Below are positions 43,510 to 52,654 of a DNA stretch of 64,000 nt, piece by piece. The stretch comes from Anaerotignum faecicola. Its GTDB lineage: Bacteria > Bacillota > Clostridia > Lachnospirales > Anaerotignaceae. The stretch is from assembly GCA_024460105.1 (NCBI GenBank), contig JANFXS010000001.1:525895-589894 (forward strand). Direction: 5' to 3'. The notes beneath the pieces were generated by a model. The model was not told where the DNA came from and ran no database searches. It worked only from the letters and a program-made list of their open reading frames with translations. A program made the position numbers and the translations under genes. The stretch's first letter is position 1. Each line of letters opens with the position of its first letter.

Positions 43510-44937
43510 ATGAAAAACGACGGCAGAAAAAATATGAACCTTAAATACGGCGGGTACGCTTCCGTTGTCACGGCGGCCGCTGTTATAATAGCTATTATAC
43601 TGAACTTGGTTGCAGGCCAGCTTAACATAAAATTTGATCTTACAAAAAATAAGCTCTACACTCTTTCGGAGGACACTGTATCCCTTCTCCAAAACCTTAC
43701 GGAGGACGTAAATATCACTTCGGTCTATGCGGAAGGCAGCGAAATGACTGTGGTTACGGAAATACTCGACAGGTACGCTTCAAACGGCAAACATGTTAAA
43801 TACTCAAATGTGGATCCATACAAAAACCCGCAGCTGATGGCAAAATATTCCGGGGACGGCAACACTGTTTCAATAGGTTCAATTATAGTCGAAACGGCTG
43901 ACGACTACAAAATCATATCTATGAACGACATGGCCGACATATACGCGACGCAGACGGGCGAAGCATATATACAGGGCCTTAAACTGGAAAGCGTCCTTAC
44001 CGGAGCCATAAGAAGCCTTACAAGCGGAGAAAGCAGCGTTATATACGCGCTTACCGGCCACGGCGAATTGGACGTGCCCGAAAGCCTTATAACAGAAATG
44101 GAGTACGGCGGATACTCCCTTTCATATCTTAGCCTTATAAAAGATAAAACCATACCCGAAGACGCGTCTGTAATTATGCTTAACGCTCCCACAAGCGATA
44201 TAACGGCCGAAGAACTTTCCGAAATAAACCGTTATCTCGATAACGGCGGCAGTATTTTTATAACTCTCGGCGTTACGATCGAAGATATGCCGAACTTTGC
44301 ATCGCTCATTGAAAATTACGGCGTTGCCGACAGCCGCCGCATAGTAATTGAGGGCGACGCAAATTATGTCCTTCAGCAAAACCCATATTACCTGATACCG
44401 CAGCTAAGCGCGGAGCACCCTGTTTCTTCACGCCTTGCCGAGTCAAAAACAAACGCGTTTATACCTTTCGCAATCGGCATCGATCTGCTCGAAACAAAAA
44501 GGAGTACCGTAGACGTTCAGGCTTTTGCGGTAACGTCTACGTATGCCTACAGCAAAGCTATAACCGAAATGAGTTCTCCTCAGCAGTCGGCAGACGATCC
44601 GAACGGCCCGTTTGCCCTAGGCGCCGCCATTACCGACATAGACAGCTCCGGAAACGCCGAAGGCGTCAAGGCGGTTATATTCGGCGCCGAAACAATAATG
44701 GAAGCTGATATAAACAGCCTTGTAAACGGCGGAAATTACGGCCTTGTGATGAATTGTTTCGACTGGCTTACCGACAACGACTCGCAGGCGCGCTCAAAAA
44801 GCCTCGGCTCCGACGAATATCTTAACTTGACACAATCAAAAGCCATCGTCATAATGGGAATATGCGTTATAGTTATACCCCTTGCAATACTCATAGCCGG
44901 AATTATAGTTGTTGTAAAGAGGAGGAATAAACAATGA
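43510..44937 (+). CDS. GldG-like ABC-associated membrane protein
   Basis: A 475-residue protein. An N-terminal helix (about 17-37) is followed by a long extracytoplasmic domain with LNLVAGQLNIKFDLTKNKLYTLS, typical of GldG/ABC_transp_aux proteins, and a C-terminal helix (about 448-468). The domain is thought to bind or guide the exported substrate. ATG 43510 follows AAGGAGG. The next gene overlaps by 4 bases. Confidence 0.87.
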   Translation: MKNDGRKNMNLKYGGYASVVTAAAVIIAIILNLVAGQLNIKFDLTKNKLYTLSEDTVSLLQNLTEDVNITSVYAEGSEMTVVTEILDRYASNGKHVKYSNVDPYKNPQLMAKYSGDGNTVSIGSIIVETADDYKIISMNDMADIYATQTGEAYIQGLKLESVLTGAIRSLTSGESSVIYALTGHGELDVPESLITEMEYGGYSLSYLSLIKDKTIPEDASVIMLNAPTSDITAEELSEINRYLDNGGSIFITLGVTIEDMPNFASLIENYGVADSRRIVIEGDANYVLQQNPYYLIPQLSAEHPVSSRLAESKTNAFIPFAIGIDLLETKRSTVDVQAFAVTSTYAYSKAITEMSSPQQSADDPNGPFALGAAITDIDSSGNAEGVKAVIFGAETIMEADINSLVNGGNYGLVMNCFDWLTDNDSQARSKSLGSDEYLNLTQSKAIVIMGICVIVIPLAILIAGIIVVVKRRNKQ

Positions 44938-46325
44938 GCAAACAAAAAAGAAACATAATTATATGCGTTATTGCAATAGTTATACTCGGCATTATATATT
45001 TTGCCGTTTCAAGGCCTAAAGGTTCCGAAACAAACGCCGGAGCCGAAAACGGCGAAAATGCCGGGGACGAGGAAAACGGAACTTCCGACGGCAATTATAT
45101 ATTCAACTTCCCCGATTTCGAGGCTGAAAAGATTGCAATAGAAACGCCCGATGAAAGCGGCGCATTTATAAAAGACGGTACGAACTGGGTTCTTGAAGGA
45201 CACGAAGACGTGGGGCTTGTGCAAATTGCCATAGATCAGCTTGTTGCATATGCAAAAACCCTGACATATAAGGAAACAGCGGCCGAAAACCTCGACGATC
45301 TTGCTTCCTACGGGCTTGACAAAGGATATACCGTTGAGATTACCGGAAAAGACGGCGAAGTTATAAAATACACAATAGGCGGCGAAACTGTTGACGGCCT
45401 TGGATACTACATTGTTAAAGAAGGCGGCGAAACAATATATATGATCGGCGCCGACGAGGGGAAAGCCCTGAAAAAGTCGCCGTCGGATCTTAGGGACAGG
45501 CAGCCTGATTTTGTTAATTACAACAACGCTAAATATATAACGGTTAAAAATGCGGACGGCCAAAGCTACACCATAGAGCCGAACCCTAACGGGGCGGTGT
45601 CGAAAGGTTTCGGAGAATATGCCGTAACGGGCATATACAGCAGGCCTATGGCTCTTGAAACCGTTAAGTTAAGCGAAAATATAGGCGAACCTATTTACAA
45701 TATATCGGCAGTCGATTTTATAGACGAGCCCGAGGAGGACGCCTCATACGGCCTTGACACGCCTTCCCTTACTATAGACGCCGAGGATATGGACGGCAAT
45801 AAATGCACTATTTTAATAGGCGACGATGCGTCCGACGTAACGTCTTACGCCAAATTTTCAAACAGGGATTTTGTCGTTACCGTAAGCAAAGCAAATATCG
45901 ATAAAATCAAAAACGCCGACATATTTGACATGCTTATTAAATCTTATGTTACAACGCCTGTATCCGGAATTACAAAAATAACCATCGACGAGGACAGGAG
46001 CGCAAACAGGAGCCTGAAAGCGACGTTTGTAATCGACAGCAACAACAACCTTATAGAACTTAACGACGCCGAGATCTCTACAGAAGAATTTGCCGACATA
46101 TACGAAAATCTGATCGCCCTTTCAATCGACGGCGAAGCGGCCGAAGAAGCGGGAAAAATCGAAGCTACAATTACAATCGACAAGAAAGACGGCGAAAGCA
46201 CTACGCTTGTTTTCCACGACTACGACACAAATTATTATGCCGTTGAATGGGACGGCGTTACGGAGTTCCTCATGGGAAGAAAAACCCTTGACGTGCTTTT
46301 CGGAGCGGTTGAAAAGCTTATGTAA
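44934..46325 (+). CDS. DUF4340 domain protein of the Gld-type operon
   Basis: A 463-residue protein with one N-terminal helix (residues 6-24), a short acidic linker (ENGENAGDEENG) and a large external domain of repeated DUF4340 character (FEAEKIAIETPD...WVLEGHEDVGL; DLASYGLDKGYTVEITGKDG; DASYGLDTPSLTI). DUF4340 genes often end GldAFG-type operons, as here. GAGGAGG precedes its ATG. The external beta-rich domain may work with the GldG-like protein on the cell surface. Confidence 0.87.
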   Translation: MSKQKRNIIICVIAIVILGIIYFAVSRPKGSETNAGAENGENAGDEENGTSDGNYIFNFPDFEAEKIAIETPDESGAFIKDGTNWVLEGHEDVGLVQIAIDQLVAYAKTLTYKETAAENLDDLASYGLDKGYTVEITGKDGEVIKYTIGGETVDGLGYYIVKEGGETIYMIGADEGKALKKSPSDLRDRQPDFVNYNNAKYITVKNADGQSYTIEPNPNGAVSKGFGEYAVTGIYSRPMALETVKLSENIGEPIYNISAVDFIDEPEEDASYGLDTPSLTIDAEDMDGNKCTILIGDDASDVTSYAKFSNRDFVVTVSKANIDKIKNADIFDMLIKSYVTTPVSGITKITIDEDRSANRSLKATFVIDSNNNLIELNDAEISTEEFADIYENLIALSIDGEAAEEAGKIEATITIDKKDGESTTLVFHDYDTNYYAVEWDGVTEFLMGRKTLDVLFGAVEKLM

Positions 46326-46429
46326 TAAAAAAATGAGGCCGGATTTAAATGTCCGATATTAGCTTCGGACAAAAATCCCAAAGCATATGAAGTGCAGGCA
46401 GTTCCATGCCGAAATAATATATAAAAATA

Positions 46430-46465
46430 AGCGGCGCGCCATTCAGGATATACAGGCGCGCCGCT
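46430..46465 (+). terminator. Hairpin after the Gld-type operon
   Basis: AGCGGCGCGCC (46430-46440) and GGCGCGCCGCT (46455-46465) form a perfect 11-bp stem with a 14-base loop, about 105 bases past the last stop. The following ATTTC is only weakly T-rich. Confidence 0.5.
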
Positions 46466-46564
46466 ATTTCATGTCCGGACGCATAAAAAATCGGCCGTTG
46501 AAACAGCCGCCGAAATAACGTCACAAGGTTTTGAATAATTTATTCAGTTCACTGTAACGCGCCC

Positions 46565-46807
46565 TTACACAGACAGCGCAAATTGCTTATTTTGCAAGGC
46601 CGGTTTATTTTTTGTAAACGGTATGCCCCGACGAATATATTTAATATATCGGTGATTATCTTGTTTTACGTTCATCCGTTGTTTGTTATATTCAATCTTA
46701 CCCTCTATTACGCTCCCTTTTTTAACCGGAATCTTGCCGACGACTATACCGTCGGCATCATTTGCTAAAACTGAATAGCGTTTATTATATCTGCACGTCA
46801 AACACAT
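46565..46807 (-). CDS. Hypothetical small protein, doubtful
   Basis: An 80-residue reading frame that I do not recognise. The middle part (ANDADGIVVGKIPVKKGSVIEG) looks protein-like, while the basic C-terminal half does not suggest a domain. There is no clear ribosome site before ATG 46807. It may be a fragment of a lost gene or chance. It lies in a 1.7-kb stretch poor in genes. Confidence 0.3.
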   Translation of the reverse strand: MCLTCRYNKRYSVLANDADGIVVGKIPVKKGSVIEGKIEYNKQRMNVKQDNHRYIKYIRRGIPFTKNKPALQNKQFALSV

Positions 46808-46878
46808 AGTATCCGAAGAGAAAATTTGTCAAGAGGGATTCCGCCCAAAAGATGAAATTCCCCTTTACAAACCGGTAA

Positions 46879-47327
46879 CTACTGCTTTCCCCGATAACTC
46901 CCTTTTTCGTTTAAAATAGTATTTTTAATATTGCGCTCCAAATTAACGCCGTATATAGCGGAAATAGTTAAAATAATGCAAAAAACAGCCGTAACGCCGA
47001 CAGGCGTTATAATACCAAAAACAAATCGGATAAAAATAGCGGTTCCAAAGAAAACCGCTAAAAGAATAATGGTTAGATTGATCTTGACGGCGGCATATTT
47101 GCCATAGAGTTTAACGGCAGTTTCATCATAATGCCGGCGAACAGCGTCGGTATTTTCACCGGCCGTTTTGGATAAACCGATATGCATATAGCTTACTGAA
47201 ATTGCGGCGGTAATTACCCATTGCCACCATTCAGCCGCTATAATGCCTAAGGCAAAAAAATCAATGCGCCCGCACAGAACACCCCAAACACGAACGCTGA
47301 TTTATTATATATCTTCAAATCCTTCAC
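46879..47327 (-). pseudogene. Small membrane protein gene with a frameshift in a T-run
   Basis: From a GTG at 47327 the frame reads VKDLKIYNKSAFVFG and a hydrophobic helix, then stops just after a run of seven T (minus strand, 47260-47254). In the next frame the protein resumes as GIIAAEWWQWVITAA and continues 102 codons from ATG 47187 with two further helices to 46879. One added T would join both parts into a protein of about 149 residues with four helices. Either the gene is broken, the run slips during expression, or it is a sequencing error. The family is unknown. Confidence 0.5.
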
Positions 47328-48059
47328 CTTCACAAATACCAATTTATCGATTTATCGCAAGCTAAATATGCCGCTAATCACAACGACGTTAAACCAAATT
47401 TATAAACCCCGACATTATCGGCAAACAATGCGCCGGACACACCCGCGCCGCTTGTTTAGCGGCCGACGCCCCCGGCATATCGATGCTGAGGCGTCAAATG
47501 CACAAGCCGCCGTCGGCGTCTGCTGTATCTACGGGCAAGGGATAACCAACGGCGGAACCTTTCCCCACTCCAAATGGCGCACGACGTCCGTAAGGCGCCC
47601 CAGCCAACGACGGCCAGTTAATAAGCGCTATTACAGCAGACGGCGGATAAAGAGAATGGAACGCCCAAGTTATCTATGGTCGCTCCAATTTCGGTTCTCT
47701 CCCGTTGGACGTCCGTTGTCCTTCCGTCCTGTGCCATTTTTCCATAAATGAACCGCCGGCCATATTAATGTCATTGACTGTTAAAACGTTATTTATGCAT
47801 TACATTCCCAGGAAATTTTATTTTCAGTTGTACCTTTTATATTTTCAATTCCGAAAAACAATTCGTTTTTATTCACTATGCTTTATATACCGAAGGCGAA
47901 AATCCCGCGCCGTCATACCCTTCATTAAAGGCTTTTACCGGCATTTTTAACCGTATACGGTAATATGATACGAAATATCCGCTTACTCTGTAAAGTTAAA
48001 AGCTCAAAAAACCGCCGCACACAATCCTGTATAAATTTTTCCAACCGCCCTGTATTTTC
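47328..48059. other. 732-base stretch without genes
   Basis: No supported gene on either strand. An 11-bp inverted repeat, CGTCTGCTGTA (47517-47527) and TACAGCAGACG (47632-47642), encloses about 100 bases. The central part is GC-richer than the AT-rich right end. It may be the relic of an inserted or lost gene. Confidence 0.4.
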
Positions 48060-48839
48060 CTATCTGTTTATAAATTCCCCGGGCGCGCGTTTTTCGATAA
48101 ACGCCGTCATAGCTTCGTATTTATCCTCGGTGTCATAGCATGCCGCGGCATAATCCGTTTCAAGCATATACGCCTTTTCAAGCGGAATTTCAACGCCGTT
48201 TGTAACCGCTTCCTTAATTGTCCTTACTGCAAAAGGAGGTTTTGAAACTATCTGCGCCGCAACTTTGCCTACCTCGTCAATAAGCGCGCTTTTTTCAACG
48301 ACAGTCTGCACAATGCCAAGCTCCTTTGCCTCATCCGCTTTTATCATGCGCCCCGTATACATAATTTCTTTCGCCCTTTGTCGCCCAACTATCCTCACAA
48401 GGTTCTGAGTTCCGCCGAAACCGGAAATTATGCCGAGATTAACGGCCGGAAGCCCGAATTTTGCCGTATCCGCCGCAACAATAAAATCGCACGCCATGGC
48501 AAACTCCATTCCTCCGCCCAGCGCGTATCCGTTTACGGCGGCTATCGCAGGCACGCGCAGCCCTTGAAGCCGGCGGCAGACATCATGCCCTTTTTCACAA
48601 AATACCCTTGCCATTTCGGACGTCGTCTTCAGCTCTTCCTTTATATCGCCGCCGGCGCTGAAGGCTTTTTCCCCGGCTCCCGTAAGCACGGCGCACAATA
48701 CGTCCTTATCCTTTTCCGCCTTATCAAGGGCTTCCAAGATCTCGTCGCATACGGCCGATGAAATCGCGTTCATTGTTTCCGGGCGGTTAATCGTTATCCA
48801 CGCCACATGTTCTTTTTTTTCATAAAGCATATATTCCAT
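48060..48839 (-). CDS. Enoyl-CoA hydratase/isomerase family protein (crotonase)
   Basis: A 259-residue crotonase-fold protein. The CoA oxyanion segments are AFSAGGDIKEE near residue 64 and GYALGGGMEFAMACD near 107, which retains the first catalytic Glu (GGGME). The second catalytic Glu, normally in the FGxPE motif, is Ala here (FGLPAVNLGI), so classic hydratase chemistry is doubtful; an isomerase, decarboxylase or other crotonase reaction is possible. The ATG at 48839 follows AAAGGAGG; a 12-codon extension is rejected because it would overlap the ruvB end and lacks a site. It follows ruvB by 13 bases but is functionally unrelated. Confidence 0.85.
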   Translation of the reverse strand: MEYMLYEKKEHVAWITINRPETMNAISSAVCDEILEALDKAEKDKDVLCAVLTGAGEKAFSAGGDIKEELKTTSEMARVFCEKGHDVCRRLQGLRVPAIAAVNGYALGGGMEFAMACDFIVAADTAKFGLPAVNLGIISGFGGTQNLVRIVGRQRAKEIMYTGRMIKADEAKELGIVQTVVEKSALIDEVGKVAAQIVSKPPFAVRTIKEAVTNGVEIPLEKAYMLETDYAAACYDTEDKYEAMTAFIEKRAPGEFINR

Positions 48840-48852
48840 GTCAAAACCTCCT

Positions 48853-49863
48853 TTATATATTATCCGGACAGGCAATGCCGAAATGGTTGTAGCAAAGCCG
48901 CGTTAAAACCCTGCCGCGGGGAGTCCTTTGTATATATCCGAGCTGTATAAGATACGGCTCGTAAACGTCTTCTATCGTTTCGGCCTCCTCGCCTATATAT
49001 GCGGCCAGCGTTTCAACGCCCACAGGCCTGCCGCCGAATTTCTCTATCATTGCCAAAAGCATCTTTCTGTCAGTAGTATCAAGGCCCGCCTTGTCAATAT
49101 CTAGCATATCGAGCGCATGCTTTGCAACTTCAAGCGTTACCTCGCCGTTATATTTCACCTGCGCAAAATCCCTTACCCGCTTTAAAAGCCTGTTGGCTAT
49201 CCTCGGCGTGCCCCTCGAACGGCGGGCTATTTCTTCGGCCCCCCCGTCGTCTATTCCCACATCAAGCACTCCTGCCGAACGCTTTATAATAGTTTTAAGG
49301 TCGTTCACGTTATAAGGCTCAAGGCGCTGTATAACCCCGAACCTGTCCCTCAATGGCGCCGTAAGAAGCCCTATTCTTGTAGTTGCCCCTATAAGCGTAA
49401 ATTTCGGAAGATCAAGCCTTACGCTGCGCGCTCCCGCGCCCTTTCCGATTACGATGTCGATAACAAAATCCTCCATGGCAGGATATAGTATTTCCTCTAT
49501 CATACGGTTAAGCCTGTGTATTTCGTCCACAAAAAGTATATCACCTTCTTCAAGGCTGTTAAGTATCGCCGCCATATCGCCCGGGCGTTCTATAGCCGGG
49601 CCGGAAGTTGTTTTTATGTTGACGCCCATTTCTTCCGCTATTATATTTGAAAGGGTTGTTTTTCCCAGCCCCGGAGGGCCGTAAAGCAGGACGTGATCTA
49701 AGGCTTCCTTCCTTTGGAGCGCGGCTTTGATAAAAACTTTCAAATTATTTTTAACGCTGTCCTGCCCTATATAATTTTCTAGGTTTTTAGGCCGCAGCTT
49801 CGGCTCCAGCTCAAAATCTTCGTCCTTAAAACCCGTCGCTATAATACGTTCGCCTATTTCAAT
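48853..49863 (-). CDS. ruvB: Holliday junction branch-migration ATPase RuvB, non-standard start codon
   Basis: The hexameric AAA+ motor of RuvABC. Walker A is GPPGLGKTT, Walker [10 protein letters not shown], sensor GATTR, and a winged helix ends the protein. The usual RuvB opening, [13 protein letters not shown] through [12 protein letters not shown], is present in frame, but there is no ATG, GTG or TTG before it: only a TAA, then TAT GGC AAG GGG GCG ATT GAA ATA. AAGGGGG suits ATA at 49857 (8-base spacing) or ATT at 49863, which give 334 or 336 residues, the normal family length. One extra G would instead join an ATG at 49876. The previous gene is ruvA. Confidence 0.9.
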   Translation of the reverse strand: MEIGERIIATGFKDEDFELEPKLRPKNLENYIGQDSVKNNLKVFIKAALQRKEALDHVLLYGPPGLGKTTLSNIIAEEMGVNIKTTSGPAIERPGDMAAILNSLEEGDILFVDEIHRLNRMIEEILYPAMEDFVIDIVIGKGAGARSVRLDLPKFTLIGATTRIGLLTAPLRDRFGVIQRLEPYNVNDLKTIIKRSAGVLDVGIDDGGAEEIARRSRGTPRIANRLLKRVRDFAQVKYNGEVTLEVAKHALDMLDIDKAGLDTTDRKMLLAMIEKFGGRPVGVETLAAYIGEEAETIEDVYEPYLIQLGYIQRTPRGRVLTRLCYNHFGIACPDNI

Positions 49864-49878
49864 CGCCCCCTTGCCATA

Positions 49879-50493
49879 TTATATTTTAACTATCTGTTTA
49901 AGCGCGGCTTTGAGAAGCTCCTGCGTGTCCATATTTTCATTATATACCGCCCCCACGGCCCTCGCCGCTTCGCTTTTCGTATACCCCAGCGCCATAAGGG
50001 CCTCGATGGCCTCCGATTTGCCGCCTACGCCGATAACTCCCTCGATTTCCTCCACCGTCACCTGGCTGTCTATGCTTTGAAGGAAATCTTCGTTTTTGAA
50101 TTTGTCTTTTAATTCGAGTATTATTTTCTGCGCCGTTTTTTTACCAAGGCCCGGAGCCTTTGAGAGGGCGGCCGCGTCCTCCGAAACGACCGCCATTATA
50201 ATATCCCCGTAGCTCAGCGCCCCCATGAGGCTGATTGCGGCTTTGGGGCCTACTCCGTTAACCGTTATAAGTTTGTTGAAAAGTTCCAATTCCTCCATTT
50301 TATTAAAGCCAAAAAGCGAAATTCCATCCTCTTTGACGCTCATGTACGTATAAACCTTTACCCGCTCCCTAAGGCGCGGAAGCTTTGCCATAACCGACGA
50401 CGAAATATAAACGCGGTATCCGATCCCGCCCGTTTCGACTATAATATCGCCGTTTCCTATATATTCCAAAGAACCCGTTATATATGATATCAT
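49879..50493 (-). CDS. ruvA: Holliday junction-binding protein RuvA
   Basis: A 204-residue protein. The N-terminal OB domain begins MISYITGSLEYIG. Two helix-hairpin-helix motifs follow (TVNGVGPKAAISL and APGLGKKTAQKIILEL) and bind the junction, and the C-terminal domain (about 155-204: SEAIEALMALGYTKSEA) contacts RuvB. The ATG at 50493 is chosen by family alignment; a GTG at 50502 is also in frame, and neither has a strong ribosome site. RuvC is not in the window. Confidence 0.94.
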   Translation of the reverse strand: MISYITGSLEYIGNGDIIVETGGIGYRVYISSSVMAKLPRLRERVKVYTYMSVKEDGISLFGFNKMEELELFNKLITVNGVGPKAAISLMGALSYGDIIMAVVSEDAAALSKAPGLGKKTAQKIILELKDKFKNEDFLQSIDSQVTVEEIEGVIGVGGKSEAIEALMALGYTKSEAARAVGAVYNENMDTQELLKAALKQIVKI

Positions 50494-50525
50494 TTCTAAC
50501 ACCGCTTTTCCGATTTACTCACGAC

Positions 50526-50555
50526 AGTATACCACAAAAATAATCTTTTGTACAA
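50526..50555 (-). promoter_or_regulatory. Candidate ruvAB promoter
   Basis: On the minus strand, TTGTAC (50555-50550), an 18-base spacer and TGG-TATACT, an extended -10 at 50531-50526, lie about 33 bases before ruvA. The start falls near 50519. Confidence 0.45.
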
Positions 50556-50611
50556 TTATTTGAAACGCCATGATGCCGGACGATTATGTTATTTTCATGC
50601 CGCCATTGTTA

Positions 50612-50620
50612 TGGTATAAT
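50612..50620 (+). promoter_or_regulatory. Candidate promoter of the yqeG-aro operon
   Basis: TGG-TATAAT, an extended -10 with a perfect core at 50615-50620, lies about 110 bases before yqeG. The -35 (TTTTCA, 17 bases away) is weak, as is usual with TGn promoters. Confidence 0.4.
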
Positions 50621-50728
50621 AAAAAATATCATTCCGATACCCTTCATAAACTATACGGAAATATGCGGCCGGCCATACTCACTGCGAAAGATTAAAGCCG
50701 CCGCATGCTTAAAAGAAAGGAATTTTAA

Positions 50729-51247
50729 ATGATTGAGAAACTTTTTCCGGATATATACATAGAAAACATATTCCTCCTTCCGACCGACAAATTTAAAAAA
50801 ATGGGTATACGCGCCTTGGTTTTCGATATTGACAATACCGTAGCCCCCTTCGATCAGGCCGAGGCGGACGACGACATTCTTAAATTTTTGGAAAAACTTA
50901 AAAAAGACGGGTTCAGGCTGTGTTTCCTTTCAAACAACAGCAAAAAAAGGGTTGAAAAGTTCAACGAAAAAATAGGCGCTTCAGCCGTTTATAAAGCGGG
51001 AAAGCCCGGCGTTAAAAAGCTTAAAGGCGCTGTGTTCGATATGGGCGTTACCCTTAAAGAAACAGCCCTTGTAGGGGATCAGGTATTCACCGACGTATAC
51101 TGCGCGCATAACGCGGGCGTACTGGCCGTGCTCACAAAGCCGATGTGCCCGCGCGACCAGTTTGTAACGAAAGTTAAACGCGGGGCCGAACGCATGGTAT
51201 TAAAAATATACGAAAGAAGGATAAAAAATGGTAAACTCAAGCGTTAA
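50729..51247 (+). CDS. YqeG-family HAD phosphatase
   Basis: A 172-residue HAD-superfamily IIIA phosphatase. Motif I is FDIDNTVAPFD, motif II LCFLSNNSKKR, motif III Lys in AGKPGVKKLK, and motif IV VGDQVFTDV. Such proteins often lie next to aroE in Firmicutes; in mitochondria the relative is the PGP phosphatase GEP4, but the bacterial substrate is not settled. AAAGGAA precedes its ATG. It overlaps aroE by 20 bases. Confidence 0.88.
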   Translation: MIEKLFPDIYIENIFLLPTDKFKKMGIRALVFDIDNTVAPFDQAEADDDILKFLEKLKKDGFRLCFLSNNSKKRVEKFNEKIGASAVYKAGKPGVKKLKGAVFDMGVTLKETALVGDQVFTDVYCAHNAGVLAVLTKPMCPRDQFVTKVKRGAERMVLKIYERRIKNGKLKR

Positions 51248-52112
51248 CGGCAAAAGCTATGTTTACGGCATTATAGGCAACCCCATAAGCCACAGTTTTT
51301 CTCCGACGCTTCAAAACACAGTTGCCGGCATTTTGGGTATAAATTCAATTTACGTGCCGTTTAAGGTTGAAAGCGGCATGGTAAGCCAAGCCGTCAACGG
51401 GGCGTTTGCCCTCGGCATAAAAGGCATGAATGTAACCGTGCCGCACAAAAAGGAAGTTATGCAATGCTTATCCGATTTAGACGGCCTTGCCGAAAAAATA
51501 GGCGCGGTAAATACATTAAAGCTGACTGAAAACGGATATAAGGGCTATAATACAGACATACTCGGCCTTTTTAAATGTTTTGAAACAGCCGGCGTAAGCA
51601 TACGCGGGAAAACGGCCGCCGTTATAGGCGCGGGAGGCGCGGCAAACGCCGCCGTTACCCTTGCGGCCGAAAAAGGGGCAAAAAAAATATATATTGCAAA
51701 CCGCACTGTCGAAAATGCCGAAAAACTTAAAGACACAGTCCGGAAATATTACGGCGCCGATATTGAAGCCATACCCCTCGGCCATATTGAAAAAGCAGGA
51801 AGGCCCGACATTATAATACAGGCCACGTCAGTGGGCATGGGCGATGGAAGGCCGGTTTCGCCTGTTGAAAACGACATAATATTTGAAAACGCGGAATTTG
51901 CCGTCGATATAATATACACCCCATGGGAAACGAAATTCCTGCTCGACGCAAGAAAAAAAGGAGTTAAGTGCGTCAACGGGTTCGATATGCTTGTATATCA
52001 AGGTTTAGCATCGTTTGAAATATGGAACGAAATTTCGATCCCCGTTGAAAAAGCCTTGGAAATACGCCGCATACTCGTTTCGCATTATATAGAAAAAGGT
52101 GGACGGCCATGA
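51228..52112 (+). CDS. aroE: Shikimate dehydrogenase
   Basis: A 294-residue NADP-dependent enzyme reducing 3-dehydroshikimate. The substrate domain has YGIIGNPISHSFSP and the catalytic Lys in VTVPHKKE; the nucleotide domain has GAGGAANAAV. The ATG at 51228 has GAAGGA upstream and lies inside the yqeG end. The aroK ATG overlaps its stop (ATGA), so aroE-aroK-aroQ are coupled in the shikimate pathway. Confidence 0.95.
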   Translation: MVNSSVNGKSYVYGIIGNPISHSFSPTLQNTVAGILGINSIYVPFKVESGMVSQAVNGAFALGIKGMNVTVPHKKEVMQCLSDLDGLAEKIGAVNTLKLTENGYKGYNTDILGLFKCFETAGVSIRGKTAAVIGAGGAANAAVTLAAEKGAKKIYIANRTVENAEKLKDTVRKYYGADIEAIPLGHIEKAGRPDIIIQATSVGMGDGRPVSPVENDIIFENAEFAVDIIYTPWETKFLLDARKKGVKCVNGFDMLVYQGLASFEIWNEISIPVEKALEIRRILVSHYIEKGGRP

Positions 52113-52654
52113 ATACAAACATCGTTTTAATCGGTTTTATGGGCTGCGGGAAATCGACAATAGGCAAAAAACTCTGCCGCCGCCTCGGCCTTGAATTTAC
52201 GGACACCGACATATATATTGAAAAAACCGAAGGAATTCCCATAAGCCGAATATTCGCTTTAAAAGGAGAAAGCCATTTCAGGACGCTTGAGGAAAACGCA
52301 TGCAGATCCCTTTGCAAAAGCGGAGGCAAAGTTATAGCCACAGGCGGCGGCATAATCAAAAACCCCAAAAATACGGAAACTTTAAAAAACGGCGGCGTTA
52401 TAGTATATTTAAAAGCCCGTCCCAAGCATATTTACAGGAATTTGGCAAAAGATAATACAAGGCCGCTTTTATCCGGAGGAGGCAAATACAAAAAAATAAA
52501 AATACTGTTGGAATCAAGGCGGCAAATGTATGAAGAGGCGGCCGATATAACAGTTAACGTGTCTTTCAAAACAGTAAACGATATTGTCGGCACAATTATA
52601 AGGGAGGTTGAAAAATTTGAAAAAGGTCATTGTAATACACGGCCCCAACCTTAA
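52109..52654 (+). CDS. aroK: Shikimate kinase
   Basis: A 181-residue P-loop kinase: Walker A GFMGCGKSTIGK at about residue 9, shikimate-binding DTDIYIE, Arg in FRTLEENA, the GGGII loop, and the lid region with DNTRPLL. It phosphorylates shikimate at O3. Its C-terminus overlaps the start of aroQ by 38 bases. Confidence 0.94.
   Translation: MNTNIVLIGFMGCGKSTIGKKLCRRLGLEFTDTDIYIEKTEGIPISRIFALKGESHFRTLEENACRSLCKSGGKVIATGGGIIKNPKNTETLKNGGVIVYLKARPKHIYRNLAKDNTRPLLSGGGKYKKIKILLESRRQMYEEAADITVNVSFKTVNDIVGTIIREVEKFEKGHCNTRPQP

Noticed and set aside
46613-46628. Catabolite-repression (cre) box TTGTAAACGGTATGCC
   Set aside because: It fails the conserved C near the right end of the cre pattern and lies inside a doubtful reading frame away from sugar genes.
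47606-47622. Twelve bases ACGACGGCCAGT identical to part of the M13 universal primer site
   Set aside because: Too short, and there is no flanking vector sequence, so it is taken as chance rather than vector contamination.
47368-47751. 127-codon Arg-rich plus-strand frame
   Set aside because: Composition is typical of chance translation of GC-rich DNA; no ribosome site or motif.
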